Assembly: GCA_029964075.1 (NCBI GenBank)
Contig: CM057149.1
Location: 36,972,900-37,036,899, forward strand
Reading direction: 5' to 3'
DNA from: Patiria pectinifera
Taxonomy: Eukaryota > Echinodermata > Asteroidea > Valvatida > Asterinidae
Length of the DNA stretch: 64,000 nt
The notes beneath the pieces were generated by a model. That model worked only from the letters and a program-made list of their open reading frames with translations. It was not told where the DNA came from and searched no databases. The position numbers and the translations under genes are program-made. Within the stretch, counting starts at the first letter, position 1. Every line of letters begins with the position of its first letter. Shown here piece by piece: positions 34,601 to 43,960 of the stretch.

Positions 34601-37600
34601 TCAATCGCTGCACGCAAATTTGACCGATGAAGCATTGTAGCTGCAGCTGGCAGTTTTGAATATTCTAATATTCGGTCAAAGGCAGTTTTGATTAGGCCAA
34701 AACAAAAAATACTTCTGCTTCTGATTACATGGCATTCAAAAATAGGGTAGGAAGGTAGGGATATATATTTTTTTTTTGCCAATTTTTTTATGTACAATTA
34801 TATGGAGGCATCTGCGTGTAGTCAAGGGTAAAAGGTAGAAAATGATGGTTTTGGGTGTTTTTTTCCTTCTCATTTTTCCCATAAAAAAATTAGTGTAGGG
34901 GCTTTCAGAGTAGGGTAGGTAGGAAATCCGGTACCAGAAATCTTTCTTTTTTTGGCTTTACCCTAAAATAAATTTTTCAAAGATGGACAGCACCAGTTTA
35001 TATAAAAGCAGCAAAAATAAACAAAGTTATTCTGGTAACCAGAGACAAGTATCCAATTTAAATGTGTGCAACAGTGAACTCCACTTCCACTACATTGTAT
35101 TGCATATTGTGTGATATAACTAGTCTTTGACAGCGTTACTTGCAAACAAAAATTAACGTCTAAGTTCAAAGCTTCCATTTTTAGACGGTGCACGTCGTGA
35201 CACAAATGGACAGTTTCACTGACTAATGATGATGATCGTCATGCTGATCAATGCTCAACATAACAGGGTTAATGCCAGAAAACCTGATAAGTATCCACTC
35301 ACAAGCGCATGGTGGGCATGCATATTTGATGATGCGTCTATAGGCATCTCTTCCTATGCCAATGCAGTCCCTATGGTACCACTCTTGACAGTAATTACAG
35401 CATCTGGGAAAAAAAACAAGAACCGTTTGGTTTAACTCCAAAACCTTTAACTCTCTTTGCGTAATCCCAAATAATTCTAAAACAATGAGGTGTGATGCTC
35501 ATTAATCCAAACTCCCTAGCGTCTTTTACTAGGAACTGGACCAAGTCCATCAAATTCCATCAATCACTGCGCTTCCAATACAAAACTGTACATGACATAA
35601 TGGAATCCACCACTGACGCACTGGTTGACATTCATGGACTTGCTACACATGGCTTTTATCACAATAGCAGTGCAGGATGCTGGGCAAAATCAATCGGATA
35701 CCCCTAGCACTGCTTCAGGCCATCAGGCCCAAGTCTATCATAGTCCATCAATATTTAGTTACACCGGGCCTCCTGGACCAAGTCCACCAAAATCCACCAC
35801 TATGGGGGGATGGATTTTGATGGAGTTGGGGTGGTCAGAGTCACAATTCCAGATTCTAGGTCTGTCAACAGACTAAATAAAAAATTTCAAATAAAAAAAA
35901 AATTGAAACAATCTGATCGATTGATTGATCAATTGATCTTATTGGGTTCCTAGGTTCCTTCAATGTTGGCTAATATTACTTTCTAAACCTGCATTTTAAA
36001 GCAACATCCTTGAAAACCAGGGGTTCTAAAGCATTCAGATTTTTAAAGTCAAAGAAAAAAAATGACAGAGACGGGGTTTGAATCTGCGACCTCCAGATTT
36101 CTGCTCCAGTGCTCTACAACTGGGCTATCCAGCCATACGTTGGTGGTTGAGGTTCCTCATTTTGTCAGTCTTTGTTCAATTATGGTAGGTAGGATCAAGC
36201 GACTATAACATGTCGGGTGCGTTCTGACATGAGAATCAGTTTCAAGAAAATTGCATTGAAAGGCTCCAATGTTACTCCACGCATATTATAAATCATACAA
36301 ATTTGTCACACGACACACATATGAATCATAATTTTGTGTTGCAGGTACATAGCAGCTCAACAAAGCAGCATGTCTCGCCGTTAGTCTGTACGTTAGTTAG
36401 TACCAAACGTTGACATTGTCTGTTGTTCCTACAAGTAGATATTTTGACTGATTTCAACCAACCTGGGTTTGATTGGTTAATTCGAATGCAGACTTATGTA
36501 AATTTTTAAGTGTCTAAATATATGTATATTGTTTTTATGTGCACATTGGGAAGAAGAATTTCACTTTTAAAGTCTTTTAATTGTGATGAAATGAAATATT
36601 GTATTGTATTGTATTGTTTTCTGTAATACAACGAATGCCGAGCGCATTATCGCGTGACATGATACAGAGCGCGTGACACAGGGTTTTTATCCATTGTCTA
36701 TGACACGCAACGAGTGAATGACCGAAGACGTGATATAAAGCGCCGACCGATTGGACAAGATCTAGAGGTCAAGAGGCGGTTGTCTTGCCTAATTAATCAG
36801 CAAATCTGCTCACATATCCTAGACCACGGCGAATTCTATTACATAGACTAAGCCCCAACATGTCACATGACCAAACTGGGGGACAAGGTCATCATGGGGT
36901 CCAGGTCAAAGTAATGCAAATTTCAAATAAGCTCAAATGAGAAAAAGTAGCATTGTCAACATGTTGGCCTCGGTCAAACATTAAATAATGTCCACGGTGA
37001 CCTCTTCATCCAATCTACAGTTATGGGGTCAAAGGTCAAAATAGGTCAAATTTTAAAGAAGTTAAAATTTCAAAAGTAGCACTGTCAACATGTTGGCCTT
37101 TGTAAACATTAAAAAATGTTCATAGTGACCTCTTCATCCAATCTACAGTTATGGGGTCAAAGGTAAAAATAAGAGGAACACGAATTCTTTGGCCTGAAAC
37201 TTCCGAGATCTGATCGAGCTTGTTTGAACAACTTTTTAATGTTTAAATGTCATTAAAATGAAGATAGTTTTCTAAATAGGCCCTTTTGCTGACATATCTT
37301 GGTAATAAGCCTGCGCGTAAACGCCCTTCTGCCAGGCACACGATGAACTCTTATTGTGTGTCCCGTGAACCTGCAGTTCGTTCCACACAAAAGGGTAAAC
37401 GAACAAAAAACAATCAACCAAGAGCAATCAATCAGTGATTGCTTCACCTCCATATCCATGTAACAGTAGACGGACCACCGGCGCAGGATCATCCCTGGGT
37501 TTGGATGTGCCACTTCACTAGCAAGAACCGTCTAGGGAGTTCCAACAGGTAAGGTTTTACCTCTCTTGATAAAATACTCACATCATAACTCTTGTTCTAC

Positions 37601-40600
37601 CAATGGAACAGCATAAGCCGCAGTTTCTAGGCTTATTGCTAGTGGTCTCCTTGACCTCGCCATTCTCTTTGTCCCCCATTTTCTTCTTTTGGTGGTTGTC
37701 TACCTTGGCCTTCCTCCTTCGCCTTACTTGGCCATCCACACCGGTGGTCTCTTGGTCCCTCATCCTTTTCTTCATTCTGGGGAGGAATTTGACCTTGGCC
37801 TTCCTCTTTGGCCTTCCTTGGCCTTCCTCCACGCCACAGTGTCTAGTCTCCCAAGATTTATCACCGGTGGTTTCCTTGGCCTTGTCCCGGTCTTTTTGGT
37901 TGTCCCTCATTTTCATCAAGTGATCATAATCCTTGGATATCTTTGGTTTCTTTCTCTTTTTGGTGTTCTTGAGCATCTCCCTGGATGCCTTCTCTGTGTC
38001 CTCCTTGTCTCCATCTGGCTCCTCTTTCTCGGCCAGGTCCTTGCCTCTCTCCTCTTTGTACACAGTCTTGGCTTCTGGATTGGCCTCTATGAAAGCAGCA
38101 AACAATAATTATATCATAAAGTACAGTAAAAACTGTAACCAAAGACAAGCGTCCAATTTTTAAAAATTTATGAAACAGCAAACTTCACTTCCACTACATT
38201 GCATTACTCACTCTTTAAATGACAATATTCTCCAAATTTTTATCAGACAAAAAGACAAGTTCCTCAGTACTTCACCAACCAAGTTTAAAGTCTTAATTCA
38301 ATGCTTAAAAGAGAATTTCTTTCACAATTTTGCATCTGAGAAGGAAGTCGAGTGATATCAATTTGAGGCCAAAGAGTCCAAAATTTTCAGACAAATGCAA
38401 TTTTAAACAGGAATGCAACTGGGAATTGAGGGGGGGGGAACATTTAACTCCAAACCACACAAGACTCTGTACAGCATTTTTTATTTGGAATGGCATTCGT
38501 GAGAAGTAAAAATTGAGGAAATCAGCGGAACCGAGGAAAAGTTGCTTGCTTCAATTTATGAAATAAATGGATGTTTTCACTGACTGATCATAATCATCTT
38601 GTGGGCTCAATGTTCAACATAACAGGGCTGATGCCAGAAAACCGGATAAGTACTCACCAGAGCATGGTGGGCATGCATATCTCTTGATCCAGTCACAGGT
38701 TTCTTTCTCTAAGCCAATGCAGTCCCCATGGTACCACTGTTCACAGTAATCACAGCGTCTGGGAAAAAAAACAACCAAGTACTGTTGATTTAACTCTAGA
38801 CCCATAAATGTGGATAATTTACTGGACTACCTAAATGTGGCCAATTTGCTGGTTCCTGGGTTCCTCACTTTAAAAACCTACCTTTTATAGCAAGATTGTC
38901 CAAAAGTAACCAGAGGTTCTCAAGCATTTTCAAGGATACTTTTCGACAGTTAAACAAACATACTGTATGACTGAAGCAGGCTTTGAACCTAAGACTTCCG
39001 AATTTCTTCCCTTTCTCGGAAAGAATGAAGTATTCAGACGCTATTTTGTGGGTTGCATACAAAGTCTAAAGAGAGTTAAGAAGATTGTCTTTTCCAAAAT
39101 TGGAAATGAATAGGCCCTACCTACCCTATTCTGACAGCCCCTACCCTAATTTGTTTATGGGCAAAATGATGAAAAAAAACCTCAAAAACCATCAATTTCT
39201 CCCTTTGACCCTTGACAACACGCAGATGCCTCCATACGGTCGTGCACAAAAAAATTAGCCAAAAAAACATTCCCTACCTACCTACCCTATTTTTAAATGC
39301 CATGTAATAGGAAGCAGAACTATTTTTTTTTTGGCCTTATCAGTCCCAGATTAATGCCTTTTCAAAATTTTTGCAATGACTGACCTCTAATGAGATGAGA
39401 TATGATGACAAAAAATGGCGCTAGGATGCAAGATTCTGTCCGCATCCTCTACCAACGGAGCTTTACGGCTTTTTGTTGGCGGTTCCTCATTTTGTCAATG
39501 CCTCTGTTCAATGAGGCGCTAGTCAGGATTTTCAAGGACTTCAGTCTTAAGACTATGCCATTGGGATCCACACCACTTTCTCGATTTGTAAGTAGGTGCG
39601 GAGCTTACTAGCAGAGACTGAATGGGGAGTTTATGGGAAAGAATTTTTTTTTCTCTGATAAAATACCCACATCATCAATCTTGCCCTGTCGATGGACGAG
39701 CATATGCAGCAGTGTCTAGGCTTGTCAGCTTCATCATCAATGGTCTCCTTGTCCTTGTCTTTCTCTTCGCCTGCCTTCATCATGCTGAGGAGGTATTGGA
39801 AGGATCTGGCAATCTCATCTTGCTGTAAAACAGAAAGGAATAACGCATAATTACCTTTTCACCTTTAAGAAGCTGCAGAAAGATTGGCAGAGGATCAAAT
39901 CATACACAGGAACTGCTCAGCCAAAATGTAAACAATAAAATGTTAAAACGTAACCCTCATTTTATCTAGTGCCTGTCTAGGGCCGGTCCACAGAGTTACG
40001 TATTATGCCCATGTATTCACAACAGGCAAAGACCTAGATGTGGAGGTGAAGTACATGTAGTACATTTTTCATACACAGTACAGTCCATTGACTTGACAGC
40101 TGTTCAATGTCCTACTCGGCATAAATAATCGAGGTACGGTGCCCTCTGATTGGCTGTTCTGATCCTTGATGCAATATTTTTCCCGCATTTATGATACGGC
40201 CATAACCCAGGCGCAGCGCCGTGAACTAGTTCCAGTCCACTTCGGTTGGCACATTATTTTTTTTTTTTAACAGAAGAATTTCACCAGAAGGAAGCACGGG
40301 GACTGAAGTCCTAATTTTGGGATGTAATTTTGTTGCCCGGGTATAAAGTGAACCCACATGCCGAGAATGAGCCCGAAGGATTTCCATGAAAAAAAATAAT
40401 TTGTTATTTTCGTGTTGCGTTTTGGCGTTGTCATCGTCATTTACCCCCAAAATTTCCCTCAAACGACGTCTCACGTCTGACTGCAAAAAAAATGGTAGGA
40501 AGTCACATTTTCTTTGAAAGTGCTTTCAAAATTGCAACAATGAGTTTATCTGAAGAAAAAAGACTGCTCTAGCCTGCAAAAGTCACTTTGGTACTGGACG

Positions 40601-41856
40601 ATCATCTGCAAAAGTCAGTTTTGAACAGAACAAAAAAAATAGAGGTGTCCTAAAGATAAGGTGAGCATGTTGTAGTTCTCGCAACACGAGTGAAAGCCCG
40701 ACCCAATGAAAGCCCAATGCTGATTGGCTGCTAAAAAAAACAAAAAATAGGTTTTTTTTATCAGCCAATCAGCATTGAGCGTTCATTGCATCTAGCTTGC
40801 ACATTTGCCATCTTGGTTTTTTAGTCTCTTTTCGGAATGATTCCCATATCCTGGCCATCACTTGACACCCTGTGCCCAAAAACTATGAGACTGGTCTGAA
40901 CATTTCTAAGTGTTTTCTCAGTAAATACTTCAATATTTTCCCTGCTAAATTTGAGTTTTTAGGACATATTATTACTTTCCGATGGCTGATAGGTCACTGA
41001 AGGGAAAATTTGTGATGGCCAGATATGGGAATCTTTCCTCCACAAAATTAAACCTGTTGATATTCAAGAAGGCGTCATTACCAACTGTTCTGTGTCAAGA
41101 AATCAGAATGTCACTTTTGAGTGTCATGATTTTGTCAGTTGTTTTGGCGAGTCTTTTAATATTACCTAATTTAATACTTTAGGCAGCGCATATTTAGCCG
41201 GAGATGACAAACCTTTAGTAAACGTTAGCTTGCCGGATATGCACTGAACATGCGCAGTTACTGTTTTTTTGTACCAAGACATTTTCCGGTGACAAATTTT
41301 AGTCTGGTTCCATGCCAACATTAATATTATCGTTGTATTTTCATATTCACAAGATGGGAATCAGACCATTTTACAATATTTTCCTTTAAAAATAATCCTC
41401 CAGAACCACAAATCTGAAAAAGAAAATGTTAATAGGCTACAATAAAAATTTTGAGACATGTTAAAATAATAAAAGAAGAATATTCTTATTTTTGGGGGAT
41501 GGGGAAAAAAACCCTTAAAAATTTAGGCAGGGATTGAACCCGGATCTTCCCGCTCATGAGATCCGTCGCTTAACTAGGCTAGGCCATGCTACACAACCGT
41601 TCATCGGATTATCATATGATTCAGCCCTATCTTAGAGAGTACAGCGCCCTCTGTTGATAGGGATTGCCGCCGGCAAACCTTAAGTAAACGTTAGCTTGCT
41701 GGGATTGCCGCCGGCAATATATCCACTATCATTAATAAACACGAAAAGTTAGAGGGAGAAATTAACGACTCTCACTCTCAGTCTCAATTGAGATTTAAAG
41801 GGAAAAGCAAGTAGGCCTATACATACTGGAGAGGTTGTTCCTTCACTATAAGACAT
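27345..41856 (-). CDS. CFP1-like paralogue with two PHD fingers and a CXXC finger, truncated C-terminus
   Basis: Eleven exons join in frame on the minus strand: 41,827-41,856 (ATG), 39,671-39,822, 38,658-38,758, 37,582-38,086, 35,303-35,403, 34,228-34,344, 32,392-32,780, 30,712-30,786, 30,248-30,322, 28,558-28,698 and 27,349-27,467 running on to TAA at 27,345. All junctions have GT-AG sites and matching phases, giving about 602 residues. Predicted order: PHD1 (~47-93), charged linker, PHD2 (~250-295), acidic linker, CXXC (~466-515), charged tail. The family C-terminal coiled coil and SET1-binding domain are absent and not seen downstream. It likely arose by tandem duplication of the CFP1 locus plus internal duplication of PHD/linker exons. 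Open frames and intact zinc ligands argue for selection, but transcription is unproven and a young pseudogene is possible. Confidence 0.75.
28262..28492 (-). repeat. tRNA-derived SINE, paralogous copy
   Basis: Same family, orientation and exon-relative position as 3,335-3,537: reversed GTGTGGCCTAGTGGTTAAGG and GGTCAGGGGTTCAAATCC, with the shared body CTTGGGCAAGCCACTTCATC. Confidence 0.75.
28884..29097. mobile_element. Short TTAA-flanked MITE with CCCTAACC ends
   Basis: CCCTAACCGAACTCAACCCA at left and TTGGGGAGTTAGGG at right, with perfect TTAA on both sides (28,880-28,883 and 29,098-29,101). Same end type as 26,983-27,318. Confidence 0.75.
29595..30045 (+). mobile_element. Penelope-like retroelement 3' tail
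   Basis: One frame near 29,595-29,690 reads DSVRLSREKVWMNRLRTIQP-HGLN, resembling the C-terminal end of Penelope-like (GIY-YIG) proteins. It is followed by the family-typical noncoding tail with CTGAAGAAGAACTTGCTAAG-TTCGCAACGTC. Only the 3' end is present; a fragment. Confidence 0.55.
30248..30786 (-). CDS. CFP1-like paralogue, CXXC zinc finger (two exons)
   Basis: Exons 30,712-30,786 and 30,248-30,322 give WQSRQCGQCGPCKVVDDCRK then DRKRFGGRKELRQKCRLKQC. All eight cysteines, the FGG turn and the RQ pair used for CpG recognition are kept. Exon lengths (75 bases) and phases equal those of CFP1. Confidence 0.88.
30837..31252. mobile_element. Possible MITE with GGGGTAAAAACGCCCA repeats
   Basis: GGGGTAAAAACGCCCA occurs twice at the left end and once, plus once inverted, at the right end. 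CTGGG/CCCAG terminate the segment. The interior is AT-rich and noncoding. Confidence 0.4.
31387..31727. mobile_element. MITE with CAGGCGCGGATCCA ends
   Basis: Left CAGGCGCGGATCCAGAGG, right CCTGGATCCACCCCTG, flanked by ACAGT on both sides. A second member, 56,069-56,346, has CAGGCGCGGATA / GGATCCGCCTCTG ends and shares the middle ATTATACTGG and AATGTCCGCCTG. Confidence 0.65.
31935..32230. repeat. TGAC-rich simple repeat, paralogous copy
   Basis: Degenerate tandem of GACTGAGTCACTGATTGACT-type units in the same intron position as 7,306-7,430 of CFP1. Confidence 0.8.
32392..34344 (-). CDS. CFP1-like paralogue, acidic linker (two exons)
   Basis: Exon 34,228-34,344 encodes TLLKMNPEDQIVYEEQEAGK then a run of Glu ending LDQVLLQ. 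Exon 32,392-32,780 encodes ETNRETETVYMEMEEPDQEL and on to RIRPYKAPA. Both begin with a version of the CFP1 ANPDAKTVYKEK motif, so the linker exon itself was duplicated. Both start in phase 1 and the second ends in phase 0, joining the CXXC exon. Confidence 0.75.
33040..33362. mobile_element. GGCC-type MITE (ACATGTTT subfamily), reverse copy
   Basis: GGCCAAATAAAAAAAAAACA at left and TGTTTATTTTTCATTTGGCC at right. No clear TWA duplication is visible, unlike its relatives. Confidence 0.6.
33598..33878. repeat. Two-copy tandem repeat, ~140-bp unit
   Basis: AATTTCATGTTTTGGATTGT...CAACGGAGTACGAATACG occurs twice in a row with few differences, in an intron of the CFP1-like gene. Confidence 0.85.
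34695..34957. mobile_element. GGCC-type MITE (ACCTACCCTA subfamily), TTA target site
   Basis: GGCCAAAACAAAAAATACTT at left, TTTCTTTTTTTGGCT at right, TTA on both sides. Related to 39,113-39,336 in reverse orientation. Confidence 0.65.
35303..35403 (-). CDS. CFP1-like paralogue, PHD finger 2 second half
   Basis: CCNYCQEWYHRDCIGIGRDA to YACPPCA, 101 bases, same phases as the other PHD second-half exons. With NCGLCCSIG from the exon at 37,582 it completes a C4HC3 finger, its first pair spaced CxxC rather than CxC. Confidence 0.85.
35506..35840. mobile_element. TTAA-type MITE, reverse copy of 26,983-27,318
   Basis: AACTCCCTAGCGTCTTTTAC at left; ATGGATTTTGATGGAGTTGG at right; the middle shares GACTTGCTACACATGGC. 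TTAA lies at the left end only; the right end has decayed. Confidence 0.7.
36058..36145 (-). repeat. tRNA-like SINE head
   Basis: Reversed: GGATAGCCCAGTTGTAGAGC (A box) and GGTCGCAGATTCAAACCCC (B box). The acceptor stem does not pair, so this is a SINE rather than a tRNA gene. Confidence 0.6.
36480..36616 (+). repeat. Retroelement-like 3' end with TGTAT tail
   Basis: GAATTTCACTTTTAAAGTCT then GATGAAATGAAATATTGTAT-TGTATTG: a transcript-end-like sequence finishing in short TGTAT repeats, as in many non-LTR elements. No coding part is seen. Confidence 0.35.
36885..37170. repeat. Two-copy tandem repeat, ~131-bp unit
   Basis: Both units contain CAACATGTTGGCCT, ACCTCTTCATCCAATCTACA and GTTATGGGGTCAAAGGT; similar degenerate units are common in invertebrate intergenic DNA. 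Confidence 0.8.
37582..38086 (-). CDS. CFP1-like paralogue, fused linker and PHD2 first-half exon
   Basis: A single 505-base exon starts like the CFP1 linker (ANPEAKTVYKEERGKDLAEK) and ends like the PHD first-half exon (NCGLCCSIGRTRVMI, donor GTGAGT in phase 2). In CFP1 these are two separate exons in the opposite order, so this exon is the junction of an internal PHD-linker duplication. It is rich in Lys/Arg/Asp/Glu. Confidence 0.8.
38658..39822 (-). CDS. CFP1-like paralogue, PHD finger 1 (two exons)
   Basis: Exon 39,671-39,822 (QDEIARSFQYLLSMMKAGEE to HCCICSSIDRARLMI) and exon 38,658-38,758 (RCDYCEQWYHGDCIGLEKET to YACPPCS) form a complete C4HC3 finger. The donor after the first exon is GTGGGT, weaker than GTGAGT in CFP1. 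The first exon is 33 bases shorter than its CFP1 counterpart, an in-frame loss. Confidence 0.8.
39113..39336. mobile_element. GGCC-type MITE (ACCTACCCTA subfamily), truncated
   Basis: GGCCCTACCTACCCTATTCT at left; the right end has the subfamily poly(T)-GGCC followed by TTA. About 35 bases of the left terminus found in 34,695-34,957 are missing. Confidence 0.6.
40552..41740. other. Intron 1 region of the CFP1-like paralogue; hairpin and SINE head
   Basis: An inverted repeat CAATGCTGATTGGCTG / CAGCCAATCAGCATTG lies at 40,712-40,780 and a tRNA-like SINE head at 41,522-41,605 (minus). The word GTAAACGTTAGCTTGC occurs at about 41,218 and 41,687. No coding exon is recognised. The third copy (53-56 kb) lacks this stretch. 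Confidence 0.5.
41827..41856 (-). CDS. CFP1-like paralogue, coding exon 1
   Basis: ATG plus nine codons (MSYSEGTTSP) ending at GTATGTATA, phase 0. Same length, phase and donor as CFP1 exon 1 at 16,855-16,884. Confidence 0.7.
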
Positions 41857-42157
41857 GATTACGAGTATAACAAAGCTCACTGAATGGCAAGAAAAACAAC
41901 CTCGAGTTTGAGAGATTCAATCGGTGAAGTACGGATCCGCTTTTTCCCAAACGATCCGAATGGATGGTCGATGAGCGGCCGGCTTTAGAGCGCCCTCTGG
42001 ATATAGAAAGGGGAAAATGCAATCAACAAAGAGTCGCGCGGCGATTGCTTAAAAAGTCCATTCAAAAAAGTCTAAACTTTCCTGAATTTTTACAAATATG
42101 GAAACTAGTTTCGACGAGTCGAGTCATTAGGTCAAGAAGGTTGAGTCTAGTCGAGAC

Positions 42158-42771
42158 TAGCCCGACTGCGTCTGGCCGTACAGTACTAGCGCAAGCTCTG
42201 TAGTACGGCCAGACGCCCGATGCTTCCACAGAGACTGAAATTTGTTGGCCGCCGATGTAGCGATTTTGCTACATCTTTCGATCGCGATTATCTTTTCATC
42301 CAGGACACAAATTTCCAAAGTTAAGGTTCGTAGTCGTAGAGCAACTCATACCTTTTCGAAAAAACGTTCTTTGGTCTCAATATTTTCATCCATCTGGCCA
42401 CAAGACGAATTTCAGTCATCAGATCCCACAAATATCGTCCCCCATGCGATCCCCCATGCGATTTCAAAATGGCGGCCGCGCTGTAATGTATGCAATATGC
42501 AGGCGCGCCCGCGCAAACTCATAAATATGCATAAACAGCCTGTGACGTTTGGCCTCGTGATTTTGGACGTGCGTGCGGCGGGGCCGTACGGTCATACGTC
42601 ACAGACTGTTTATTTTTTTTTTGTCCAGGATGAAAAGATAATCTCGATCGAAATCTGTCGCAAAATCGCTACATCAGCGGCCAAAAAAATTCAGTCTTTT
42701 TGGAAGCATTGGGCGTCTGGCCGTACTACAGAGCTTGCGATAGTACTGTACGGCCAGACGCAGTCGGGCTA
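42158..42771. mobile_element. 614-bp TIR element with 9-bp target duplication (Mutator-like)
   Basis: Ends TAGCCCGACTGCGTCTGGCC / GGCCAGACGCAGTCGGGCTA are exact inverted repeats. AGTCGAGAC flanks both sides (42,149-42,157 and 42,772-42,780). The third copy of this region carries one AGTCGAGAC (56,004-56,012) and no element. The subterminal regions form further hairpins. A 176-codon ORF inside has no recognisable similarity. A 9-bp duplication suits Mutator-like elements. Confidence 0.85.
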
Positions 42772-42835
42772 AGTCGAGACGTGTCAACTCGAGTGGCGTC
42801 AATTTGAGAGAAAGATTCATAAGGTTTTTTGCTAA

Positions 42836-43150
42836 GGCCCCCCCCCAAAAAAAGTCCCCGGTTTCTGGTATGCGCGCGCGTCGCCGAAGCCATGCGCGTC
42901 GGCAAAATGAAAAAAGTTTTTTTTTTTCAATAAAACATGATGTTTCAAAACCGCCATACTCACTGGTTTGACTGGAATCCTGCTGCTGCACAATTTTAAC
43001 GTGTTTTTAGATGGGTTGTGATCGAGAATAAGCTTTATGTGGCCTCTCTGGACTCCCATATATTTGCACTAAGGTTCCTCAATGTTGACAATAGGTTCTG
43101 TCGGGCACCATTTGCAGTCACCAGCCGACATTTGAAGCAAAAAAGTCTAT
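42836..43150. mobile_element. GGCC-type MITE (CCGGTTTCTGGTAT subfamily), incomplete
   Basis: Preceded by TAA, begins GGCC-poly(C)-AAAAAAAGTCCCCGGTTTCTGG-type sequence, and shares GAGTCCAGAGAGGCCACAT (reversed) with 45,999-46,377. The right end is unclear. Confidence 0.55.
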
Positions 43151-43469
43151 TAACATAATGAGAACCACCCCCAAAACCTCACATGGACGATTGAACCAAG
43201 GCGCTAGATTGGGTCCCGACTGATTCGCATAAAAATAGTGGCCGCGTGAGGTCGCTGTTCGCGCTGTATTTTTAATGCACTGCATGTATAGACATATGAC
43301 TGCATGCATAGCGCTAGCGAATATATCGTTTACCGCGTTACGGCCGGATAAATAACAACTAGCGCCTTGACCAAGGCTACGTGTGGTACGGAAAAAAATA
43401 ATAAGCTCTTCTGTTTACTCTCGTCTCGAGGCCATCGATAATCATACGTGCATGCGCTGACCTACAGGT

Positions 43470-43932
43470 AGCAGACCAGTAAATAAACTTCCATAGACCC
43501 CAATGGTAAATGCTCCCACTTCAAAAATTCGGGAAAAATACTCACAACTCTCCAAGGTGTTCGAGACACCCATCAAATTAAAGCTTATTTCATCATCTTT
43601 CATTTTCTGTTCAATTTACGGGGGGTCAACTGATGACTTTTAGGAGAAATTTCCATCTGAAGACGATCACCCCTGAAAATAGTCCTGAAGCCCATCGCCA
43701 TTTTGAAAAACGATGCCTACACTCCATTGCAAAATAGAGCGCTTTTAGGGTGCAAATTACATCCAAATTACACAGAACTGCAAGCTCCTAGTCCTGTGCA
43801 CGGCTTCCACCCATATTTTTTACAAACCCTCAAGTTCATGGGCCACAGCATGCTCAAATACCGAAGATTTTGAGGGCATGCAAATCGCGATTTGGCCCGC
43901 GCAGGCAATTTCGGACCGATTTACTGGTCTGC
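43470..43932. mobile_element. Possible MITE with GCAGACCAGTAAA ends
   Basis: GCAGACCAGTAAA at left and its exact reverse complement TTTACTGGTCTGC at right bound about 460 noncoding bases. Only 13 bases of inverted repeat. Confidence 0.4.
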
Positions 43933-43960
43933 ACCCATCAGACGGATAGCCCTAGCTGTA

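Noticed and set aside
40226-40486. 86-codon minus-strand open frame as a gene
   Set aside because: It starts at TTG behind a poly-T/CAG acceptor-like sequence and breaks in the sister copy; at most a 36-base exon is plausible.
41522-41605. tRNA gene, minus strand (also at 36.1 and 48.0 kb)
   Set aside because: A and B boxes are present but acceptor stems do not pair and the anticodon arms are poor, so SINE heads fit better.
42242-42772. 176-codon open frame
   Set aside because: It lies entirely within the 614-bp TIR element, spans both its palindromic ends and has no family resemblance.
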